64,000 nucleotides of DNA from Papilionanthe hookeriana x Papilionanthe teres (Eukaryota > Streptophyta > Magnoliopsida > Asparagales > Orchidaceae), in NCBI GenBank assembly GCA_022702705.1, contig CM040430.1:79239239-79303238 (forward strand), written 5' to 3'. The position numbers were made by a program, and so were the translations under genes. This document shows positions 54,720 to 64,000 of the stretch, one piece after another. Below the pieces are notes generated by a model. The model was not told the origin of the DNA, ran no database searches, and saw only the letters and a program-made list of their open reading frames with translations. Each line of letters starts with the position of its first letter. The first letter of the stretch is position 1.

Positions 54720-56640
54720 GTTGGACCATCATGGTGCTATGGCTGGCTGCTTCGGTCGGTTGCTTGCATACTTGGCATCAGTCGTGCGACCTTAGTGCCG
54801 CAATTAGACACATTTAATTTTCTGCTTAGTCGGGCAATCTTGGTGTCGTGACTAATCATCTTTTTATTTCAGCTCAGTCGAGTGAACTTGGAATCGTGAT
54901 TGATTTTCTTCAGTATTACTTGGTGCTCAGCCGAGCAATCTTGATGCCACGGCTGGCTGTCTTCATTCCAGAGGTTATTGACACCACAGTCCGTCGGTCT
55001 TTGCTTTGTGCTCATTCAAGCTATCTAGGCTTCATAGCTAGCAGTCTTCATTCCCGAGTCAGACAAAGTAATCTTGGCATCGCGCTCTACTTGTCTTCGA
55101 TTTGTGCTCAATAGATGATCTTGACGCATGGCTAACAGACTTTACTCTTTAATCAGACTGGTCAATCTTGGTATCGTGGTCTACCGGTCTTCGATTCATG
55201 CTCAGTAGGGAAATTTTGGCACTCCATGGCTGGAAATCTTCATTCCCCAAGTCAGACTAGACAATTTTTGCATTGCAGTATGTCGCTCTTTGATTTGTGC
55301 TCAGCGGAGTGATCTTGGCACCATGGCTGACAATATTCATTCCTCAAGTCGGATAAGATAAATTTGTTATCTGATTTATCGGTCTTCAATTCATGCTTAG
55401 TCGGTCGACCATGGCGCAACAGCCAGTAGTCTTCATTCCCTGAATTAGACTAGGCGATATTGACGTTGTGCTCTACCGATAATTGATTTGTACTCAGTCT
55501 GGCGATCTTAGTACCTCAATTGGCAGTCTTCATTCTGCTAGTTTGACTGGGAGAACTTGGTATCATGATTTTTCGTTCTTTTATTTATGCTCAACTGGAC
55601 AATCTTCTTCATTCCACTGGTCAGACCGAGCAATCTTGGTACCTGTTCTATCGGTCTTCAATTTGATCTCAGCTGATCAATCCTAGCACCATGGCTATTA
55701 GTCTTCATTCCTCAAATCAGACTGGGCGATCTTAGCATCGTAGTCTAACAGTCTTTGATTTTTATTCAGTTGGGCGACCTTGGTTCCATGGTTGACAGTC
55801 TTCTTTCCTCGGGTCGAACTGGGTGATCTGGAGTTGTGGTCTTTCGGTCTTTGATTCATGCTTATCTAGGTGACCTTGGTGCCATGACTGATAGTCTTCA
55901 TTCCTTGAGTCGAACTAGGTGATCTTATTGTTGCAGTCTGCTGGTCTTCGATTTGTGCTCGGTTGTTGGCAGTCTTCATTTCTTGGGTCAAACCTTGCGA
56001 TCTTGATGCCACGGTCTGGTTTTTTATTTATGTACGATCAGGTGATCTTTGCGCAACTATTGACAGGCTTTATTCATTGGTTCATTCTGGGTAATCTTGG
56101 CATCATGGTCTGTTAGTGTTCGATTTGTGGCAATCTTAGTGCCACAGTTTGTAGTTTTTATTCCTCGGGTTAGACTGGGTGATCTTAGCACTACGGTTTA
56201 CCAGTCTTTGGTTTGTGCTCAACTGGGCAATCTTGGCACCACAGCTGACAGTCTTCATTCCTCTTGTCGAATCAAGCAATCTTGGCGTCGCAATATGTCG
56301 GTCTTTGATTTGTGCTCAGTCAGGCGAGCTTGGAGCCACAAATGGCAGTCATCATTCACCAGGTCAGACCGTGTAATCTTAGCCTCTCGACTGGTCTTCC
56401 ATTCATGCTCAGCTAGGAGATATTGGTGCCACAAATGATAGTCTTCAGTCCCTGGGTCAAATTGGGCTATCTTGGAATGATGGTTTGTTGAACTTTGATC
56501 GTGCTCAGCCAAGCGATCATGGAGCTACTGCTGGCAGTTGTCATTCCTTGGGGTTGGACCGAGCAATCTTGTTATTGTGGTCAGTCGGTTTTCGATCCTT
56601 GCTCAACTGGATAATATTGGCAGTCCGGCTAGTTATTTCT
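54720..56640. repeat. dimeric tandem repeat, 49-bp half-units (97-bp dimer)
   Basis: Two alternating half-units recur for about 1.9 kb. Half A is like GCTCAGTCGGGCGATCTTGG then CACCATGGCTGACAGTCTTC; half B is like GGTCAGACTGGGCGATCTTG then GCATCGTGGTCTACCGGTCTT. The landmark CTTCGATTTGTGCTCA appears at about 55096, 55191, 55289, 55384, 55483, 55576, 55657, 55752, 55849 and 55945, steps of 81-99. About 18-20 dimers, strongly diverged. Short open frames here are by-products of the repeat. Confidence 0.8.
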
Positions 56641-56880
56641 AGCTTTTTCTTAGACTCTTTTTATTTTCTCTAGTTCCTCGAGTGCTTTTCTAACCTTAAT
56701 GTTTTAGCTTTTGAGTTAGAGTAGCTTTCATTAATTTCATACACATTTTTGTCAATACACTAAGTAAAAACTTTGAATTTCTGTCAAAGTGAGGAAGTAC
56801 AGATTTTTTTTTAGCTAAGGCTTTTTATGAGAGGGTATAGTATTAAATTCATGAAAGAGAGAAATAAATGAAAATTTCTT
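56641..56880. other. spacer after tandem repeat
   Basis: T-rich; no ORF recognised. Confidence 0.4.
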
Positions 56881-58310
56881 TGGATGAATCAGTTGTGATA
56901 ACAGGTGGCTTCCTCCACCTCTGCATGGATGCTAGGCTGTGTAACTCACTCGTCCTAGTTCTTGTTTAGTACCCCAGCCGAGGGGTGTTTGTTCCTCCTA
57001 AGATTGCTCGGACTATCCCAACGATATGGAAGAATTTTGTTAGGACGGGCCCGAGCGAGGCCTCCAGTGTTGGCCCTTTCCTTTATCTTTGACCCAAGTG
57101 TCTCTGGGCCACAAACAATTTCAGCTTTTGCTCCTTAATTAGATCCTTGACAAGATTCTAGAGGAGTCTTCATTAGACTGTGTCGTAGCCATGATCCTGG
57201 TGGTACTTGCAATATTTCCTCTCGTCTTGGATAAAACCTCCGACTCTCATCAGTGCTGGTTCTTTGATGTTTTCCTTATCATGGATGTCATCCACGATTT
57301 CTGCCATTCACAACCTCAAAGGGGTAGCTCGCAAGCCCTCATTATCTCCACATGGTTGCTTATAACGCTGCATCAGCCTCTCGTAGTACTAGGCTAATCA
57401 CAGGTCCTGATTCCTCGCTTGTGTATCGTGCTGGTCATATCATCTCTAAGAGGGTTGGGTGTTCAAAACTACATCGGAAGAGTGGTCTGCGTTCATATCT
57501 TGGTTTCAACCTGCCCTAAGGGTAGCTCTCTTCTAGGCATGGTGCCCTTTTCGATTCTCATTTGGGAGTACTTTCCTTTGCTAGCATGTGCTTATTGGCT
57601 CTTTCCAATAGTTAAGCCAAGTATTTAGGTTTATTGATGCTGAGGTCATTAGAAAACCTCTTGAACCTTAAGAATTGCTTTAAGGAAAGTACCGGTGCGT
57701 CGACTTTGAGATCTTTCACCTCCAACATCTCTCATAGAAGCACACGATGAATCTGCACAGACTTTCATGCTCACCTTGCTTGAGTTACCACAAGGACTGC
57801 ATACTTTTGGTGGGTTTGCAAGTGCTGGCGAACTGCGCTAGAAACAATCTCTTGGAATTAGAAAATCTGTTGATGCTTCCAACCGAAAGCACATGGAACC
57901 ATTTTAAGGGTTACGAACTAAAAGTGATGAAGAACATACAATACATGAAAGCACCTAAGATTTGGAGCATGCACATGGTCGACTCAAATGTGGTGCTATG
58001 GTCGTTGGGGTTCAAACGCCCCTTGTATGCTTCCAAGGCTAGTAATTTGATTTTTCCAACCACCCAAATGATTTGGAGGGAGAAGGCGTTCTCTAGCTGG
58101 CATGGAGCCTCAATACGCTCCACGTGTTGTCTGTACATCTGTGTGGATTCTGGTACTTCGAGTCTTCAGCCCCCTCAGGACCGTGTTTCAGTACCTACCA
58201 TTATGCGCCAGCGCCACCTCCTGTGGCTGGTTCTGCTTTTGTGCGGCCCGATTTCCAGCCAGAGCTATAAAGTCCCTCAAGACTTTGCAATTTGACCTAA
58301 CACCTACTCC
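56881..58310 (-). pseudogene. Tat-lineage-like gag, heavily degraded (reverse)
   Basis: On the minus strand, EAYKGRLNPNDHSTTFESTM (from about 58060) resembles the start of the gag core of Tat-type Ty3/gypsy elements (YDGTTDPxDH..SF). Further down, at about 57222-57175, KYCKYHQDHGYDTV followed by KDLIKEQKLKLFV resembles their Cys/His segment (YC.FH.DHGHDT...L...IE.LI..G.L..FV). Between them frames shift often and stops occur in all frames. GC content and codon use differ from the Athila copies. It suggests a non-autonomous or decayed Tat/Retand-like element with its 5' side to the right. No pol is seen. The tandem array to the left may be its downstream part. Confidence 0.55.
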
Positions 58311-58329
58311 ATAATTTAAGTTCTCATCT

Positions 58330-58960
58330 CCTGCATTCCTCGATATCATCTCGTGGGGGATCCACTTTGGTTGCTCCCTTCTCTCTATGATCGCTATGCT
58401 CCACTTCTTGTTGATGGCATGGCTCCATGCTCATCGCACCATTTAGGATGTTAAATCCAAATCTATCCGGGAGATCTGCATAAGGAATATAGCATTTGAA
58501 GCAAGGGGGTGGGGGAGGGGGGAGAGAGGGGAGAGCAATGAACAATAAGTTTGTGTAACCTTTATTTATGAAATGGTACCCCTATTTATAAAGATAGGTC
58601 AATATACAATTACATATCGTACTCCTAAAATACATAGGTACAGTGGAGGTATCTTAGTCCATACATAAACTTTCCTCGTGGGGCTCATAAATGTGGCCAA
58701 CCGACTGTTACTAGGTCCGATGGCGATAAGGTCGGACGACTGTGTGATCGTGTGGTTATAAGTAGGAAGACTGAGTGGCTAAGTAACTGCTAGGTCGGGC
58801 GAATACTTGCCGAAAGCCCATATCGACTGCCTTGGAGTTGGAGGACCCATTTCTCCTCCCCAATCTATCTGAGTTGGAAGGCGACGGGCTCGACCAGATG
58901 GATCAAATTAGTTGAATTCTTTAGAGGAGATTATTCCCTTATCCATTTGATGCACACTAT
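58330..58960 (-). repeat. LTR-like promoter region (reverse)
   Basis: Lies upstream, on the minus strand, of the Tat-like gag. On that strand CTATCTTTATAAATAGGGGT gives a TATA box at 58583-58590. GC-rich GGTCGGACGAC and CTAGGTCGGGCGAA motifs (58730-58805) recall the GTCGGGCGA of the tandem array. LTR ends were not fixed. Confidence 0.4.
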
Positions 58961-60046
58961 TTCCATGGTATAGGGAACATGTAATCTTGGATCATCCTTG
59001 TTAGGCCCCATGAGAACATGTCACATCTTTCGTCATCTGTGAGATGTCTTTGCGATTCATGTTGACACATTTTTTAAAATAAATAGTGATCCTAGATAGC
59101 AGTTAAGAATCTTCATAAGAGATTTGATTCTTCCATCAAATAAAGAACATGTATGGGGAGGTTGTAGAAGTTGATGTCTAATGTGAAATGATGCCTTCAA
59201 ACTTCTAAAAAATTTAGTGGAAAATCATATAAGAGAGGCTTGCGTGTTTATATTTTATAATTTTGGTTAGTAATTGGCCCTAGAATAAAATACGCCAATA
59301 CTAAAAATAACTAATAAACGTGTCGAAAGTTCAAAAGGAAATGCATGTTTCAAATTTATCTTTAGAATTTTGAATTAGCCATATGGAATTGGCCGTAGGA
59401 CATGCAACTTCTTCATAAGTTGATTATTAAAATTAATTTTATTTTATTTTGGACAATAACAATCAAAATAAAAAGTTATTAGGTGAAATAATGTTTATTG
59501 AAGCTTAATGGACTCTTGACATAATTATAAATGTGGCAAACCATTATCAAAATTTTGCAACATTCTAAGATAATGAGACCTAATTATTTTATCATGTTAT
59601 CGGAGTAAATTTTAGGTTCGGAGTCCAGTGGGCTCAAGGGCCCCACCCCTCTAAAAAATTTATCCAATCAATATATTACAGTGGAGCTCATTTACTATGT
59701 GGTAAGTGCTCATTGAACTCCAAACACATATTTAAGTCCGATGTTCTAATGAAATAAATGCTCATTGGACAAAGCGGCTTCATGACAAGACATAATCCTT
59801 TAACGGGTCTGATCCCATATTTACAATTTGCGGTAGTAAAATGTAAGTTGCTGTAATCAACATGTAATAATTCACGCAACTAAATGTTATAATTTTAAAC
59901 CCAAAATTTCAGAAATTACATTTGTAAATTGAAAAGAGTTGTGGTATGTATGTAAATTCTCTAACTTTCTGTACAAATTAGCGACTCACCAGTACACGAC
60001 AGAGGAGAAAAGATTCTGAGCGTGAGCGTGTTCTGGGGACGGAGAG
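58961..60046. other. intergenic / 5' flank of candidate gene
   Basis: AT-rich, no repeat identified by eye. A GC-richer leader (AGAGGAGAAAAGATTCTGAG, 60001-60020) precedes the candidate start codon at 60047. Confidence 0.4.
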
Positions 60047-60102
60047 ATGGCTTTGGAGAAAGCGAAGGAGGTCGTTGCTTCTGATCAGGTCGTCGTCTTC
60101 AG
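60047..60102 (+). CDS. candidate gene exon 1, glutaredoxin-like start
   Basis: ATG GCT TTG ... encodes MALEKAKEVVASDQVVVF plus a split codon AG, followed by a GT donor (CAG|GTCGAA). MA.xKAKE(I/V)V.S..VVVFS is the N-terminus of plant C2/C4-type CPYC glutaredoxins, which reduce protein disulfides with glutathione; there too an intron can follow VVVF-S. The CPYC active site would be in the next exon, and I find no such exon up to 63057. Exons 2-4 listed below continue the frame but do not look like glutaredoxin. So this may be a truncated glutaredoxin gene, a new gene that kept its first exon, or a chance pairing. The start is supported by the leader and by the similarity. Confidence 0.5.
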
Positions 60103-61287
60103 GTCGAATCGTTCTTTCATCCATGACTTCATCGGTTTATTCCCCTTCTAGTAATCTTGATTGATTGTGAATTAGTCATTTCATAATTCATTTCGTTGAC
60201 CGGTTTTGGATTATGTAAGGCGTTATAAGTTGGATTTGAAGTCCGCAGATGTTTTACTACTGCGCTTGAACCAAATTTGTGCGGCGATGATCAAATTAAG
60301 CATAGTTTAGCTCGTTATTATGTAAACGTAACTCCTAAAATTTGCACTGATGAAATTGAAGTGTACCTTTATTCAGTCGAAATGAAAAGAAGCATGAAAA
60401 GTGCATAAATTCTTTCAATTGGGCTATCTGTGCATAACCATTTTTTTTTTTTCAAGGAGGGAAGTTTTTTGAGTTATATAACATTACTTGTTACGCATTT
60501 CGTTCATAGGTTTTTCTCTTTCTTCCACTAATTTGCACTCTCGATAACTTTTATGTCAATGAATCTAGAAAGGCTAATCACAGAGTCTAAAGAATTGTAG
60601 ATTTTTCATCTGTAGAAAGTTACTCGTATTGTTTTTGTTTTTAAACTACATTTTTGATAATTATTTAAATTTTTATCTCAATGATTTGGAGCTTTGCGTT
60701 GAAGTGAAAGGAGAATTGTGTTGGGTGCAGAGGCGGATCTATAAGATATTTTTTTCTGTGGGGACATTATAAGAAAACTAACATAATTATCGAAACTCCA
60801 ATCCTTTCAAAATTTTATTAAAACATACATAAATTCTGGTTTAAACTATTTCTCATTTTTTTTAAGTTAATCATTGCAATATAATTGTCTAATTACATGT
60901 GATTCAGCAAAGATAGTGATTAGAAGTTTTCCTTTGTAATTATAGATTTGAAGTGACTTGAAAGACACTTCCCTCTCCCAATGCTGGAGAGGAAAGCAAG
61001 AGTGTTTTGTGACAACTTTCTTTTGACAAAATTTCTATGAGACTTACATTGTTTGAAGTTATAGTAAGGTTTTATTGCAAGGAAAAAAAAAGAAAAGAAG
61101 TGGTCGAAGAGAAGTAAATGGCTTCACCAAAAAGCTGATGCAACACTGAATTTGTCTTTTAGAACAATCATCTTATGGCCTTTTAGAAACTTTGACATCT
61201 GAACTTTGATAATCCATTTCTGTTTGCATTTAATCACTGGACTATATGAATATATATAATTGTTAATATTTTAATTCAAATTTCTAG
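60103..61287 (+). other. candidate intron 1
   Basis: GT...TTTCTAG; T-rich, 1185 bases. It contains a GCAGAGGCGGATCTATAAG stretch (60730) of a kind common at ends of plant DNA transposons, without a clear partner end. Confidence 0.35.
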
Positions 61288-61399
61288 ATTGGTGGAGCAT
61301 ACCTTGGATGGCAATGAGAAAAATGAGGGTTGCAAAATTGAAAACAAGAAAAGTGAGAGATATGGTGATGTTTCAAGAGGCATTCCATACCCTCACATA
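61288..61399 (+). CDS. candidate gene exon 2
   Basis: Acceptor AATTTCTAG|ATTGG and donor CACATA|GTAATT. Read in the phase set by exon 1 it is open over 112 bases: hydrophilic, rich in Glu, Lys and Asn (LVEHTLDGNEKNEGCKIENK). No domain recognised. Confidence 0.35.
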
Positions 61400-61740
61400 G
61401 TAATTGTCAGTTCTACAAGAATACCATAAACCTCAGTCTGTTGCAAGGAATTTGCTAAATTGACATTTAAATCTGGCCATATAGTTTGATTACAGCCGAT
61501 TTGTTTCCTCATCTTGTAGTATGATTTCTACGAATTTTTATTTTAATCAGCTCTGAATCGCTTTGTGTTGAGAATTAACTATTCATTAATAAAGAAATTA
61601 TGAACTAATTAACAATTTAAGTGAGTTGTGTGTGATATCTTATATCAGATTTAATATGTAAGATTTGATAACAAATGAGATTTTTGGAGAAGGGACAATA
61701 TTTAGCATGTTTGTTTTTATCATTTCATCTTGAATGGCAG

Positions 61741-61804
61741 CAGTACAAACCCTTCGAAGGTGTCTGCAAGAGTAGTGTGGACAGTAAAATAGATAACAAT
61801 CATA
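61741..61804 (+). CDS. candidate gene exon 3
   Basis: Acceptor ATGGCAG|CAGTAC (a NAGNAG site) and donor CATA|GTATGT. Open in phase (QYKPFEGVCKSSVDSKIDNN). No domain recognised; the junction to exon 2 is in frame. Confidence 0.35.
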
Positions 61805-61973
61805 GTATGTATACCTTTCCTCTCCTTTTCCATTGAACTAGTTAATTAGAACAACCGTGAGTGATTCAAGCAGTTGTTTTATGACTAACTTAGCATGAGT
61901 CAGAAAGACATAAGTCTGAGAAACAACCATTATTTGAACTTTGTTGGATTACAATGTAGAACTTTAAAATGTA

Positions 61974-62246
61974 GGCCCCGTTTGGGATTACTTTTGTTTT
62001 CTTAATTTATTTTTATTTTGTTTTATTTATGTTTTTGATTTGAATTAAAGCTTCTTTAGTTGAAGTAATTGTTTTTAAAAACACTTAAAAGCATCCATTA
62101 GGTGTCTGAGTGTTTTTAAAAACAAGGTTATTTTGTTTTTTTTTTTAATAATAACATACAAAATTTGAAATAATCAAACATATTTTTAAAAGCCGAAGTA
62201 TAAATGAAAACAAAACCAAAAAATAAAAGTGATGCAAAACAGACCC
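61974..62246. mobile_element. Tourist-like MITE in candidate intron 3
   Basis: About 273 bases with imperfect terminal inverted repeats GGCCCCGTTTGGGATTAC and, at the right, GTGATGCAAAACAGACCC. The ends resemble the GGGTCTGTTTGG TIR at 23037. Flanks are GTA and ATA, not an exact TAA/TTA pair. AT-rich interior with no coding capacity. Confidence 0.5.
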
Positions 62247-62765
62247 ATAGGGTTTGAACTCAATTCTCTTCTTTCACAAGAACTTGTGCTGCTTACCTGT
62301 TGAAGAGAGAGATTGGGGTACCAAAAAATGATGAGCTTTGGGAGAGTATGACACGTCCAAGTAACAACCAGATCCCAACTCTTTTGAGTTATGATATAAT
62401 TTTAAAATTTAGGGTTCAATTAGAGGAGGAGCTCGAGGGGGAAATGAGAGGAGATTGCATGACCCAAAGTATCATTATTTTATAAAAATCCATCTGCTTT
62501 TTTACAACTTAATAGCACCCCTCTTAATAGAAAGTGTGGCTCAATGCACATAATTCCCAGAACTTTTAAATGATTACAAATTGACCGTTGAGATTTGAGT
62601 TACTGTAAACTGATAATGTAACTGAATATATGGAGTTAATTTAGCTTAGATATCCTTCTTGTGGATTCGACCCCCTTTTTTTTTAACTATTAATTTTTGT
62701 AACCTTAGATTGTTAACATGGTATGATATGCATTTTTACTATTGATATTGTCATCTTTTGATTAG

Positions 62766-62845
62766 ACTGCCATGATAGTTTCAGCGCAATGGACATACTC
62801 CCTTATGAGAGGAATTTAGGAATCTACCAATTCTCGTTTTACTGA
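62766..62845 (+). CDS. candidate gene exon 4 with stop
   Basis: Acceptor TCTTTTGATTAG|ACTGCC; open in the phase left by exon 3 and ending TGA at 62843-62845 (DSFSAMDILPYERNLGIYQF near the end). The four exons total 312 bases, 103 residues, all in frame. A further donor CATCAG|GTACGT at 62868-62879 suggests the transcript may go on. No family recognised. Confidence 0.35.
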
Positions 62846-63057
62846 AAATTTTGTCAATTGGTGCTACCATCAGGTACGTTGATATTAAAATTTGAAAGTT
62901 GATATGTATTGTTGTTCGGTGAGTGGGCTCTAAATAGCATTGAAATTTAACTTAGTACTAGTTGAAATATTTGATTGCATTTCGTTATCTATACTTTGAA
63001 GAAATTACTTTCACGGCAGTCAATAAGTATGAATAAAGGATGATGTGGTTATTAACT
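62846..63057. other. 3' flank of candidate gene
   Basis: AT-rich; nothing assigned. Confidence 0.35.
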
Positions 63058-63537
63058 TGTTATACCCGTAAGTGAACCTGTTCCTTCTGAACCAATTGAA
63101 AGCCACCCAACCGGCCTGCCAAAACAGTAGGCGGGCTGGTCTTTTTCCCGCAAGCAGCGGGGCGGCACATTTGCCGCAACGGAAGAAAGTAGGGAGCAAG
63201 TAAGGTCTACGAGGGCCTTAATCACATACGCAGGGAGGAGAAATTAAAGGAGTTTGGAGGGAAAGTTGCGAAGGAAAGTTTGAAATGTTGTGGGAGAATT
63301 CTATTAAGGGGAATAACTTAGGTTTATTCTTTTTTATGCATATTTTGTTGGTTGTTGTATTCCTAGTGATGTCTAGGGTTGTGGGAGAGATGATCTACCT
63401 CTCGAAAAGTAGATCATCATTTTATCTTGCTTGTTTTTATTTATTTTTCATAAAAGCAGCCCTCATTTGAATTGTTTCCATCTATCTGTTGTCGTTTCAC
63501 TATTGTCCCTTGCTAATTTTGGTTCTGGAGCTTATCA
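63058..63537 (+). repeat. 5' LTR of a second LTR retrotransposon family
   Basis: TGTTATACCCGTAAG...GGAGCTTATCA, about 480 bases, followed by a PBS-like TGGTATCAGGG. The TGTtATACCC start and short length fit chromovirus-type (for example Reina-like) LTRs. The mate LTR is outside the window. Confidence 0.7.
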
Positions 63538-63540
63538 AAT

Positions 63541-63552
63541 TGGTATCAGGGC
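63541..63552 (+). promoter_or_regulatory. primer binding site, initiator Met-tRNA type
   Basis: TGGTATCAGGGC, one change from the common plant PBS TGGTATCAGAGC, three bases after the LTR end. Confidence 0.8.
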
Positions 63553-63567
63553 TTAGATCTTGGTGGT

Positions 63568-63789
63568 ATGACCGTAAAGAAGGTGGATGTGCTAGAAGGA
63601 GAGGTAGGGCAAATTAGATCGGGAATAAAAGAAAGGTTCGCCTCCATGAAGGATAGGTTTTTTTCCATTGAAAGTCGAATGGAGAATGGATTTAGGAGCA
63701 TAGGAGAAATGCGGGAGATGATGAAAAAGCTCTTGGAGATGCAGTCAACTGTCATGCCGATTGTTCCAATTGCAAATCCTAAGCGTTGA
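63568..63789 (+). pseudogene. gag N-terminus of LTR retrotransposon, cut by window end
   Basis: Open frame of 73 residues starting MTVKKVDVLEGEVGQIRSGI soon after the PBS, with a heptad-rich helix (KERFASMKDRFFSIESRMEN, then IGEMREMMKKLLEMQ). Plant chromovirus gags commonly start with such a coiled coil followed by an acidic linker. A TGA at 63787-63789 ends the frame; similar charged sequence continues in other frames to the window end, suggesting a stop or frameshift in gag. The gag core and pol would lie beyond 64000. Confidence 0.55.
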
Positions 63790-64000
63790 TCAGGGAATCC
63801 TTGGTCAGGTCAAAAAGGGAAGGAGATCGAATGAGAAGACGACGAGGAAGATATCATCTACCAACAATTGCGCCCCCTTAGGACTCAGAGAGGAGGGGGA
63901 GTGGAGAATTCTGATGGGGGTGATGGGCCGAAATTTGGTATACCTATGACCGAAGTAGGGTGTCCAGCTCAGACACATGGGGGGAAAGATCGGAGGAATA

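Noticed and set aside
54848..56512. Several open frames of 60-113 residues
   Set aside because: All fall in the 49/97-bp tandem repeat, in different frames and strands, with no conserved protein.
57747..58295. 182-residue plus-strand frame
   Set aside because: The opposite strand carries the Tat-like gag similarity; this frame shows no domain.
60725..60760. GCAGAGGCGGATCTATAAG as a DNA transposon terminus
   Set aside because: No matching inverted end or target duplication found by eye.
60103..63057. Glutaredoxin active-site exon (CPYC)
   Set aside because: No sequence encoding Cys-Pro-(Tyr/Phe)-Cys in a spliceable context was found in this interval.

Overview
This is a repeat-dominated window from a plant nuclear genome, almost certainly a flowering plant; the species cannot be told from the sequence. 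Athila-type Ty3/gypsy retrotransposons, PIF/Harbinger-like MITEs, a LINE 3' end, a Tat-like gag relic, AT/GA microsatellites and one candidate intron-containing gene point to this. No rRNA, tRNA, CRISPR or bacterial-type operon is seen. Most coding sequence is retroelement gag, pol or env-like sequence broken by stops and frameshifts.

Layout. 1-8.6 kb is a mosaic of Athila pieces: a gag fragment cut inside the protease motif by a MITE, an LTR fragment, an env-like pseudogene with its 3' UTR and 3' LTR (about 5166-6830), then a reverse-strand env-like fragment and a reverse LTR fragment. 8.6-15.5 kb is an Athila element (5' LTR 8616-10310, gag, pol) with several catalytic residues lost. 15.5-32.5 kb holds two related, large, non-coding LTR-like elements in opposite orientation (15488-21416 minus; 22886-32486 plus). 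They flank an Athila integrase remnant. The plus copy carries a 2.1 kb Harbinger-like insertion and a 3 kb array of 75-80 bp G-poor repeats. 32.5-35 kb is further Athila debris.

35167-50183 is the best preserved Athila element. It has two LTRs and a TTCAT target duplication, and sits inside the gag of an older reverse-strand Athila (5' LTR 50583-52287). Its own 5' LTR was later hit by a related LTR that is now solo (36939-38705, duplication CTGTC). Its internal order is PBS, gag, protease, RT-RNase H, integrase, a small conserved ORF, an env-like ORF, polypurine tract.

52.3-59 kb holds unassigned coding-like sequence, a truncated reverse LINE 3' end with an RNase H domain, a dimeric tandem repeat (49/97 bp), and a reverse Tat-like gag with an LTR-like promoter region. 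59-63 kb is the least repetitive part and contains a candidate four-exon gene whose first exon resembles a glutaredoxin N-terminus. A different LTR element (480 bp LTR, Met-tRNA-type PBS, gag start) begins at 63058 and runs off the window.

The most interesting signals are non-coding and shared by the Athila copies: a pair of self-complementary GGCGCCTAGGCGCC-like boxes about 21 bp apart, found about 187 bp into several LTRs and again after pol; a covarying hairpin just before the polypurine tract; a conserved candidate intron ending exactly at the env-like start; a conserved small ORF between pol and env-like; and duplicated primer-binding-site regions, one of which lies inside an LTR.
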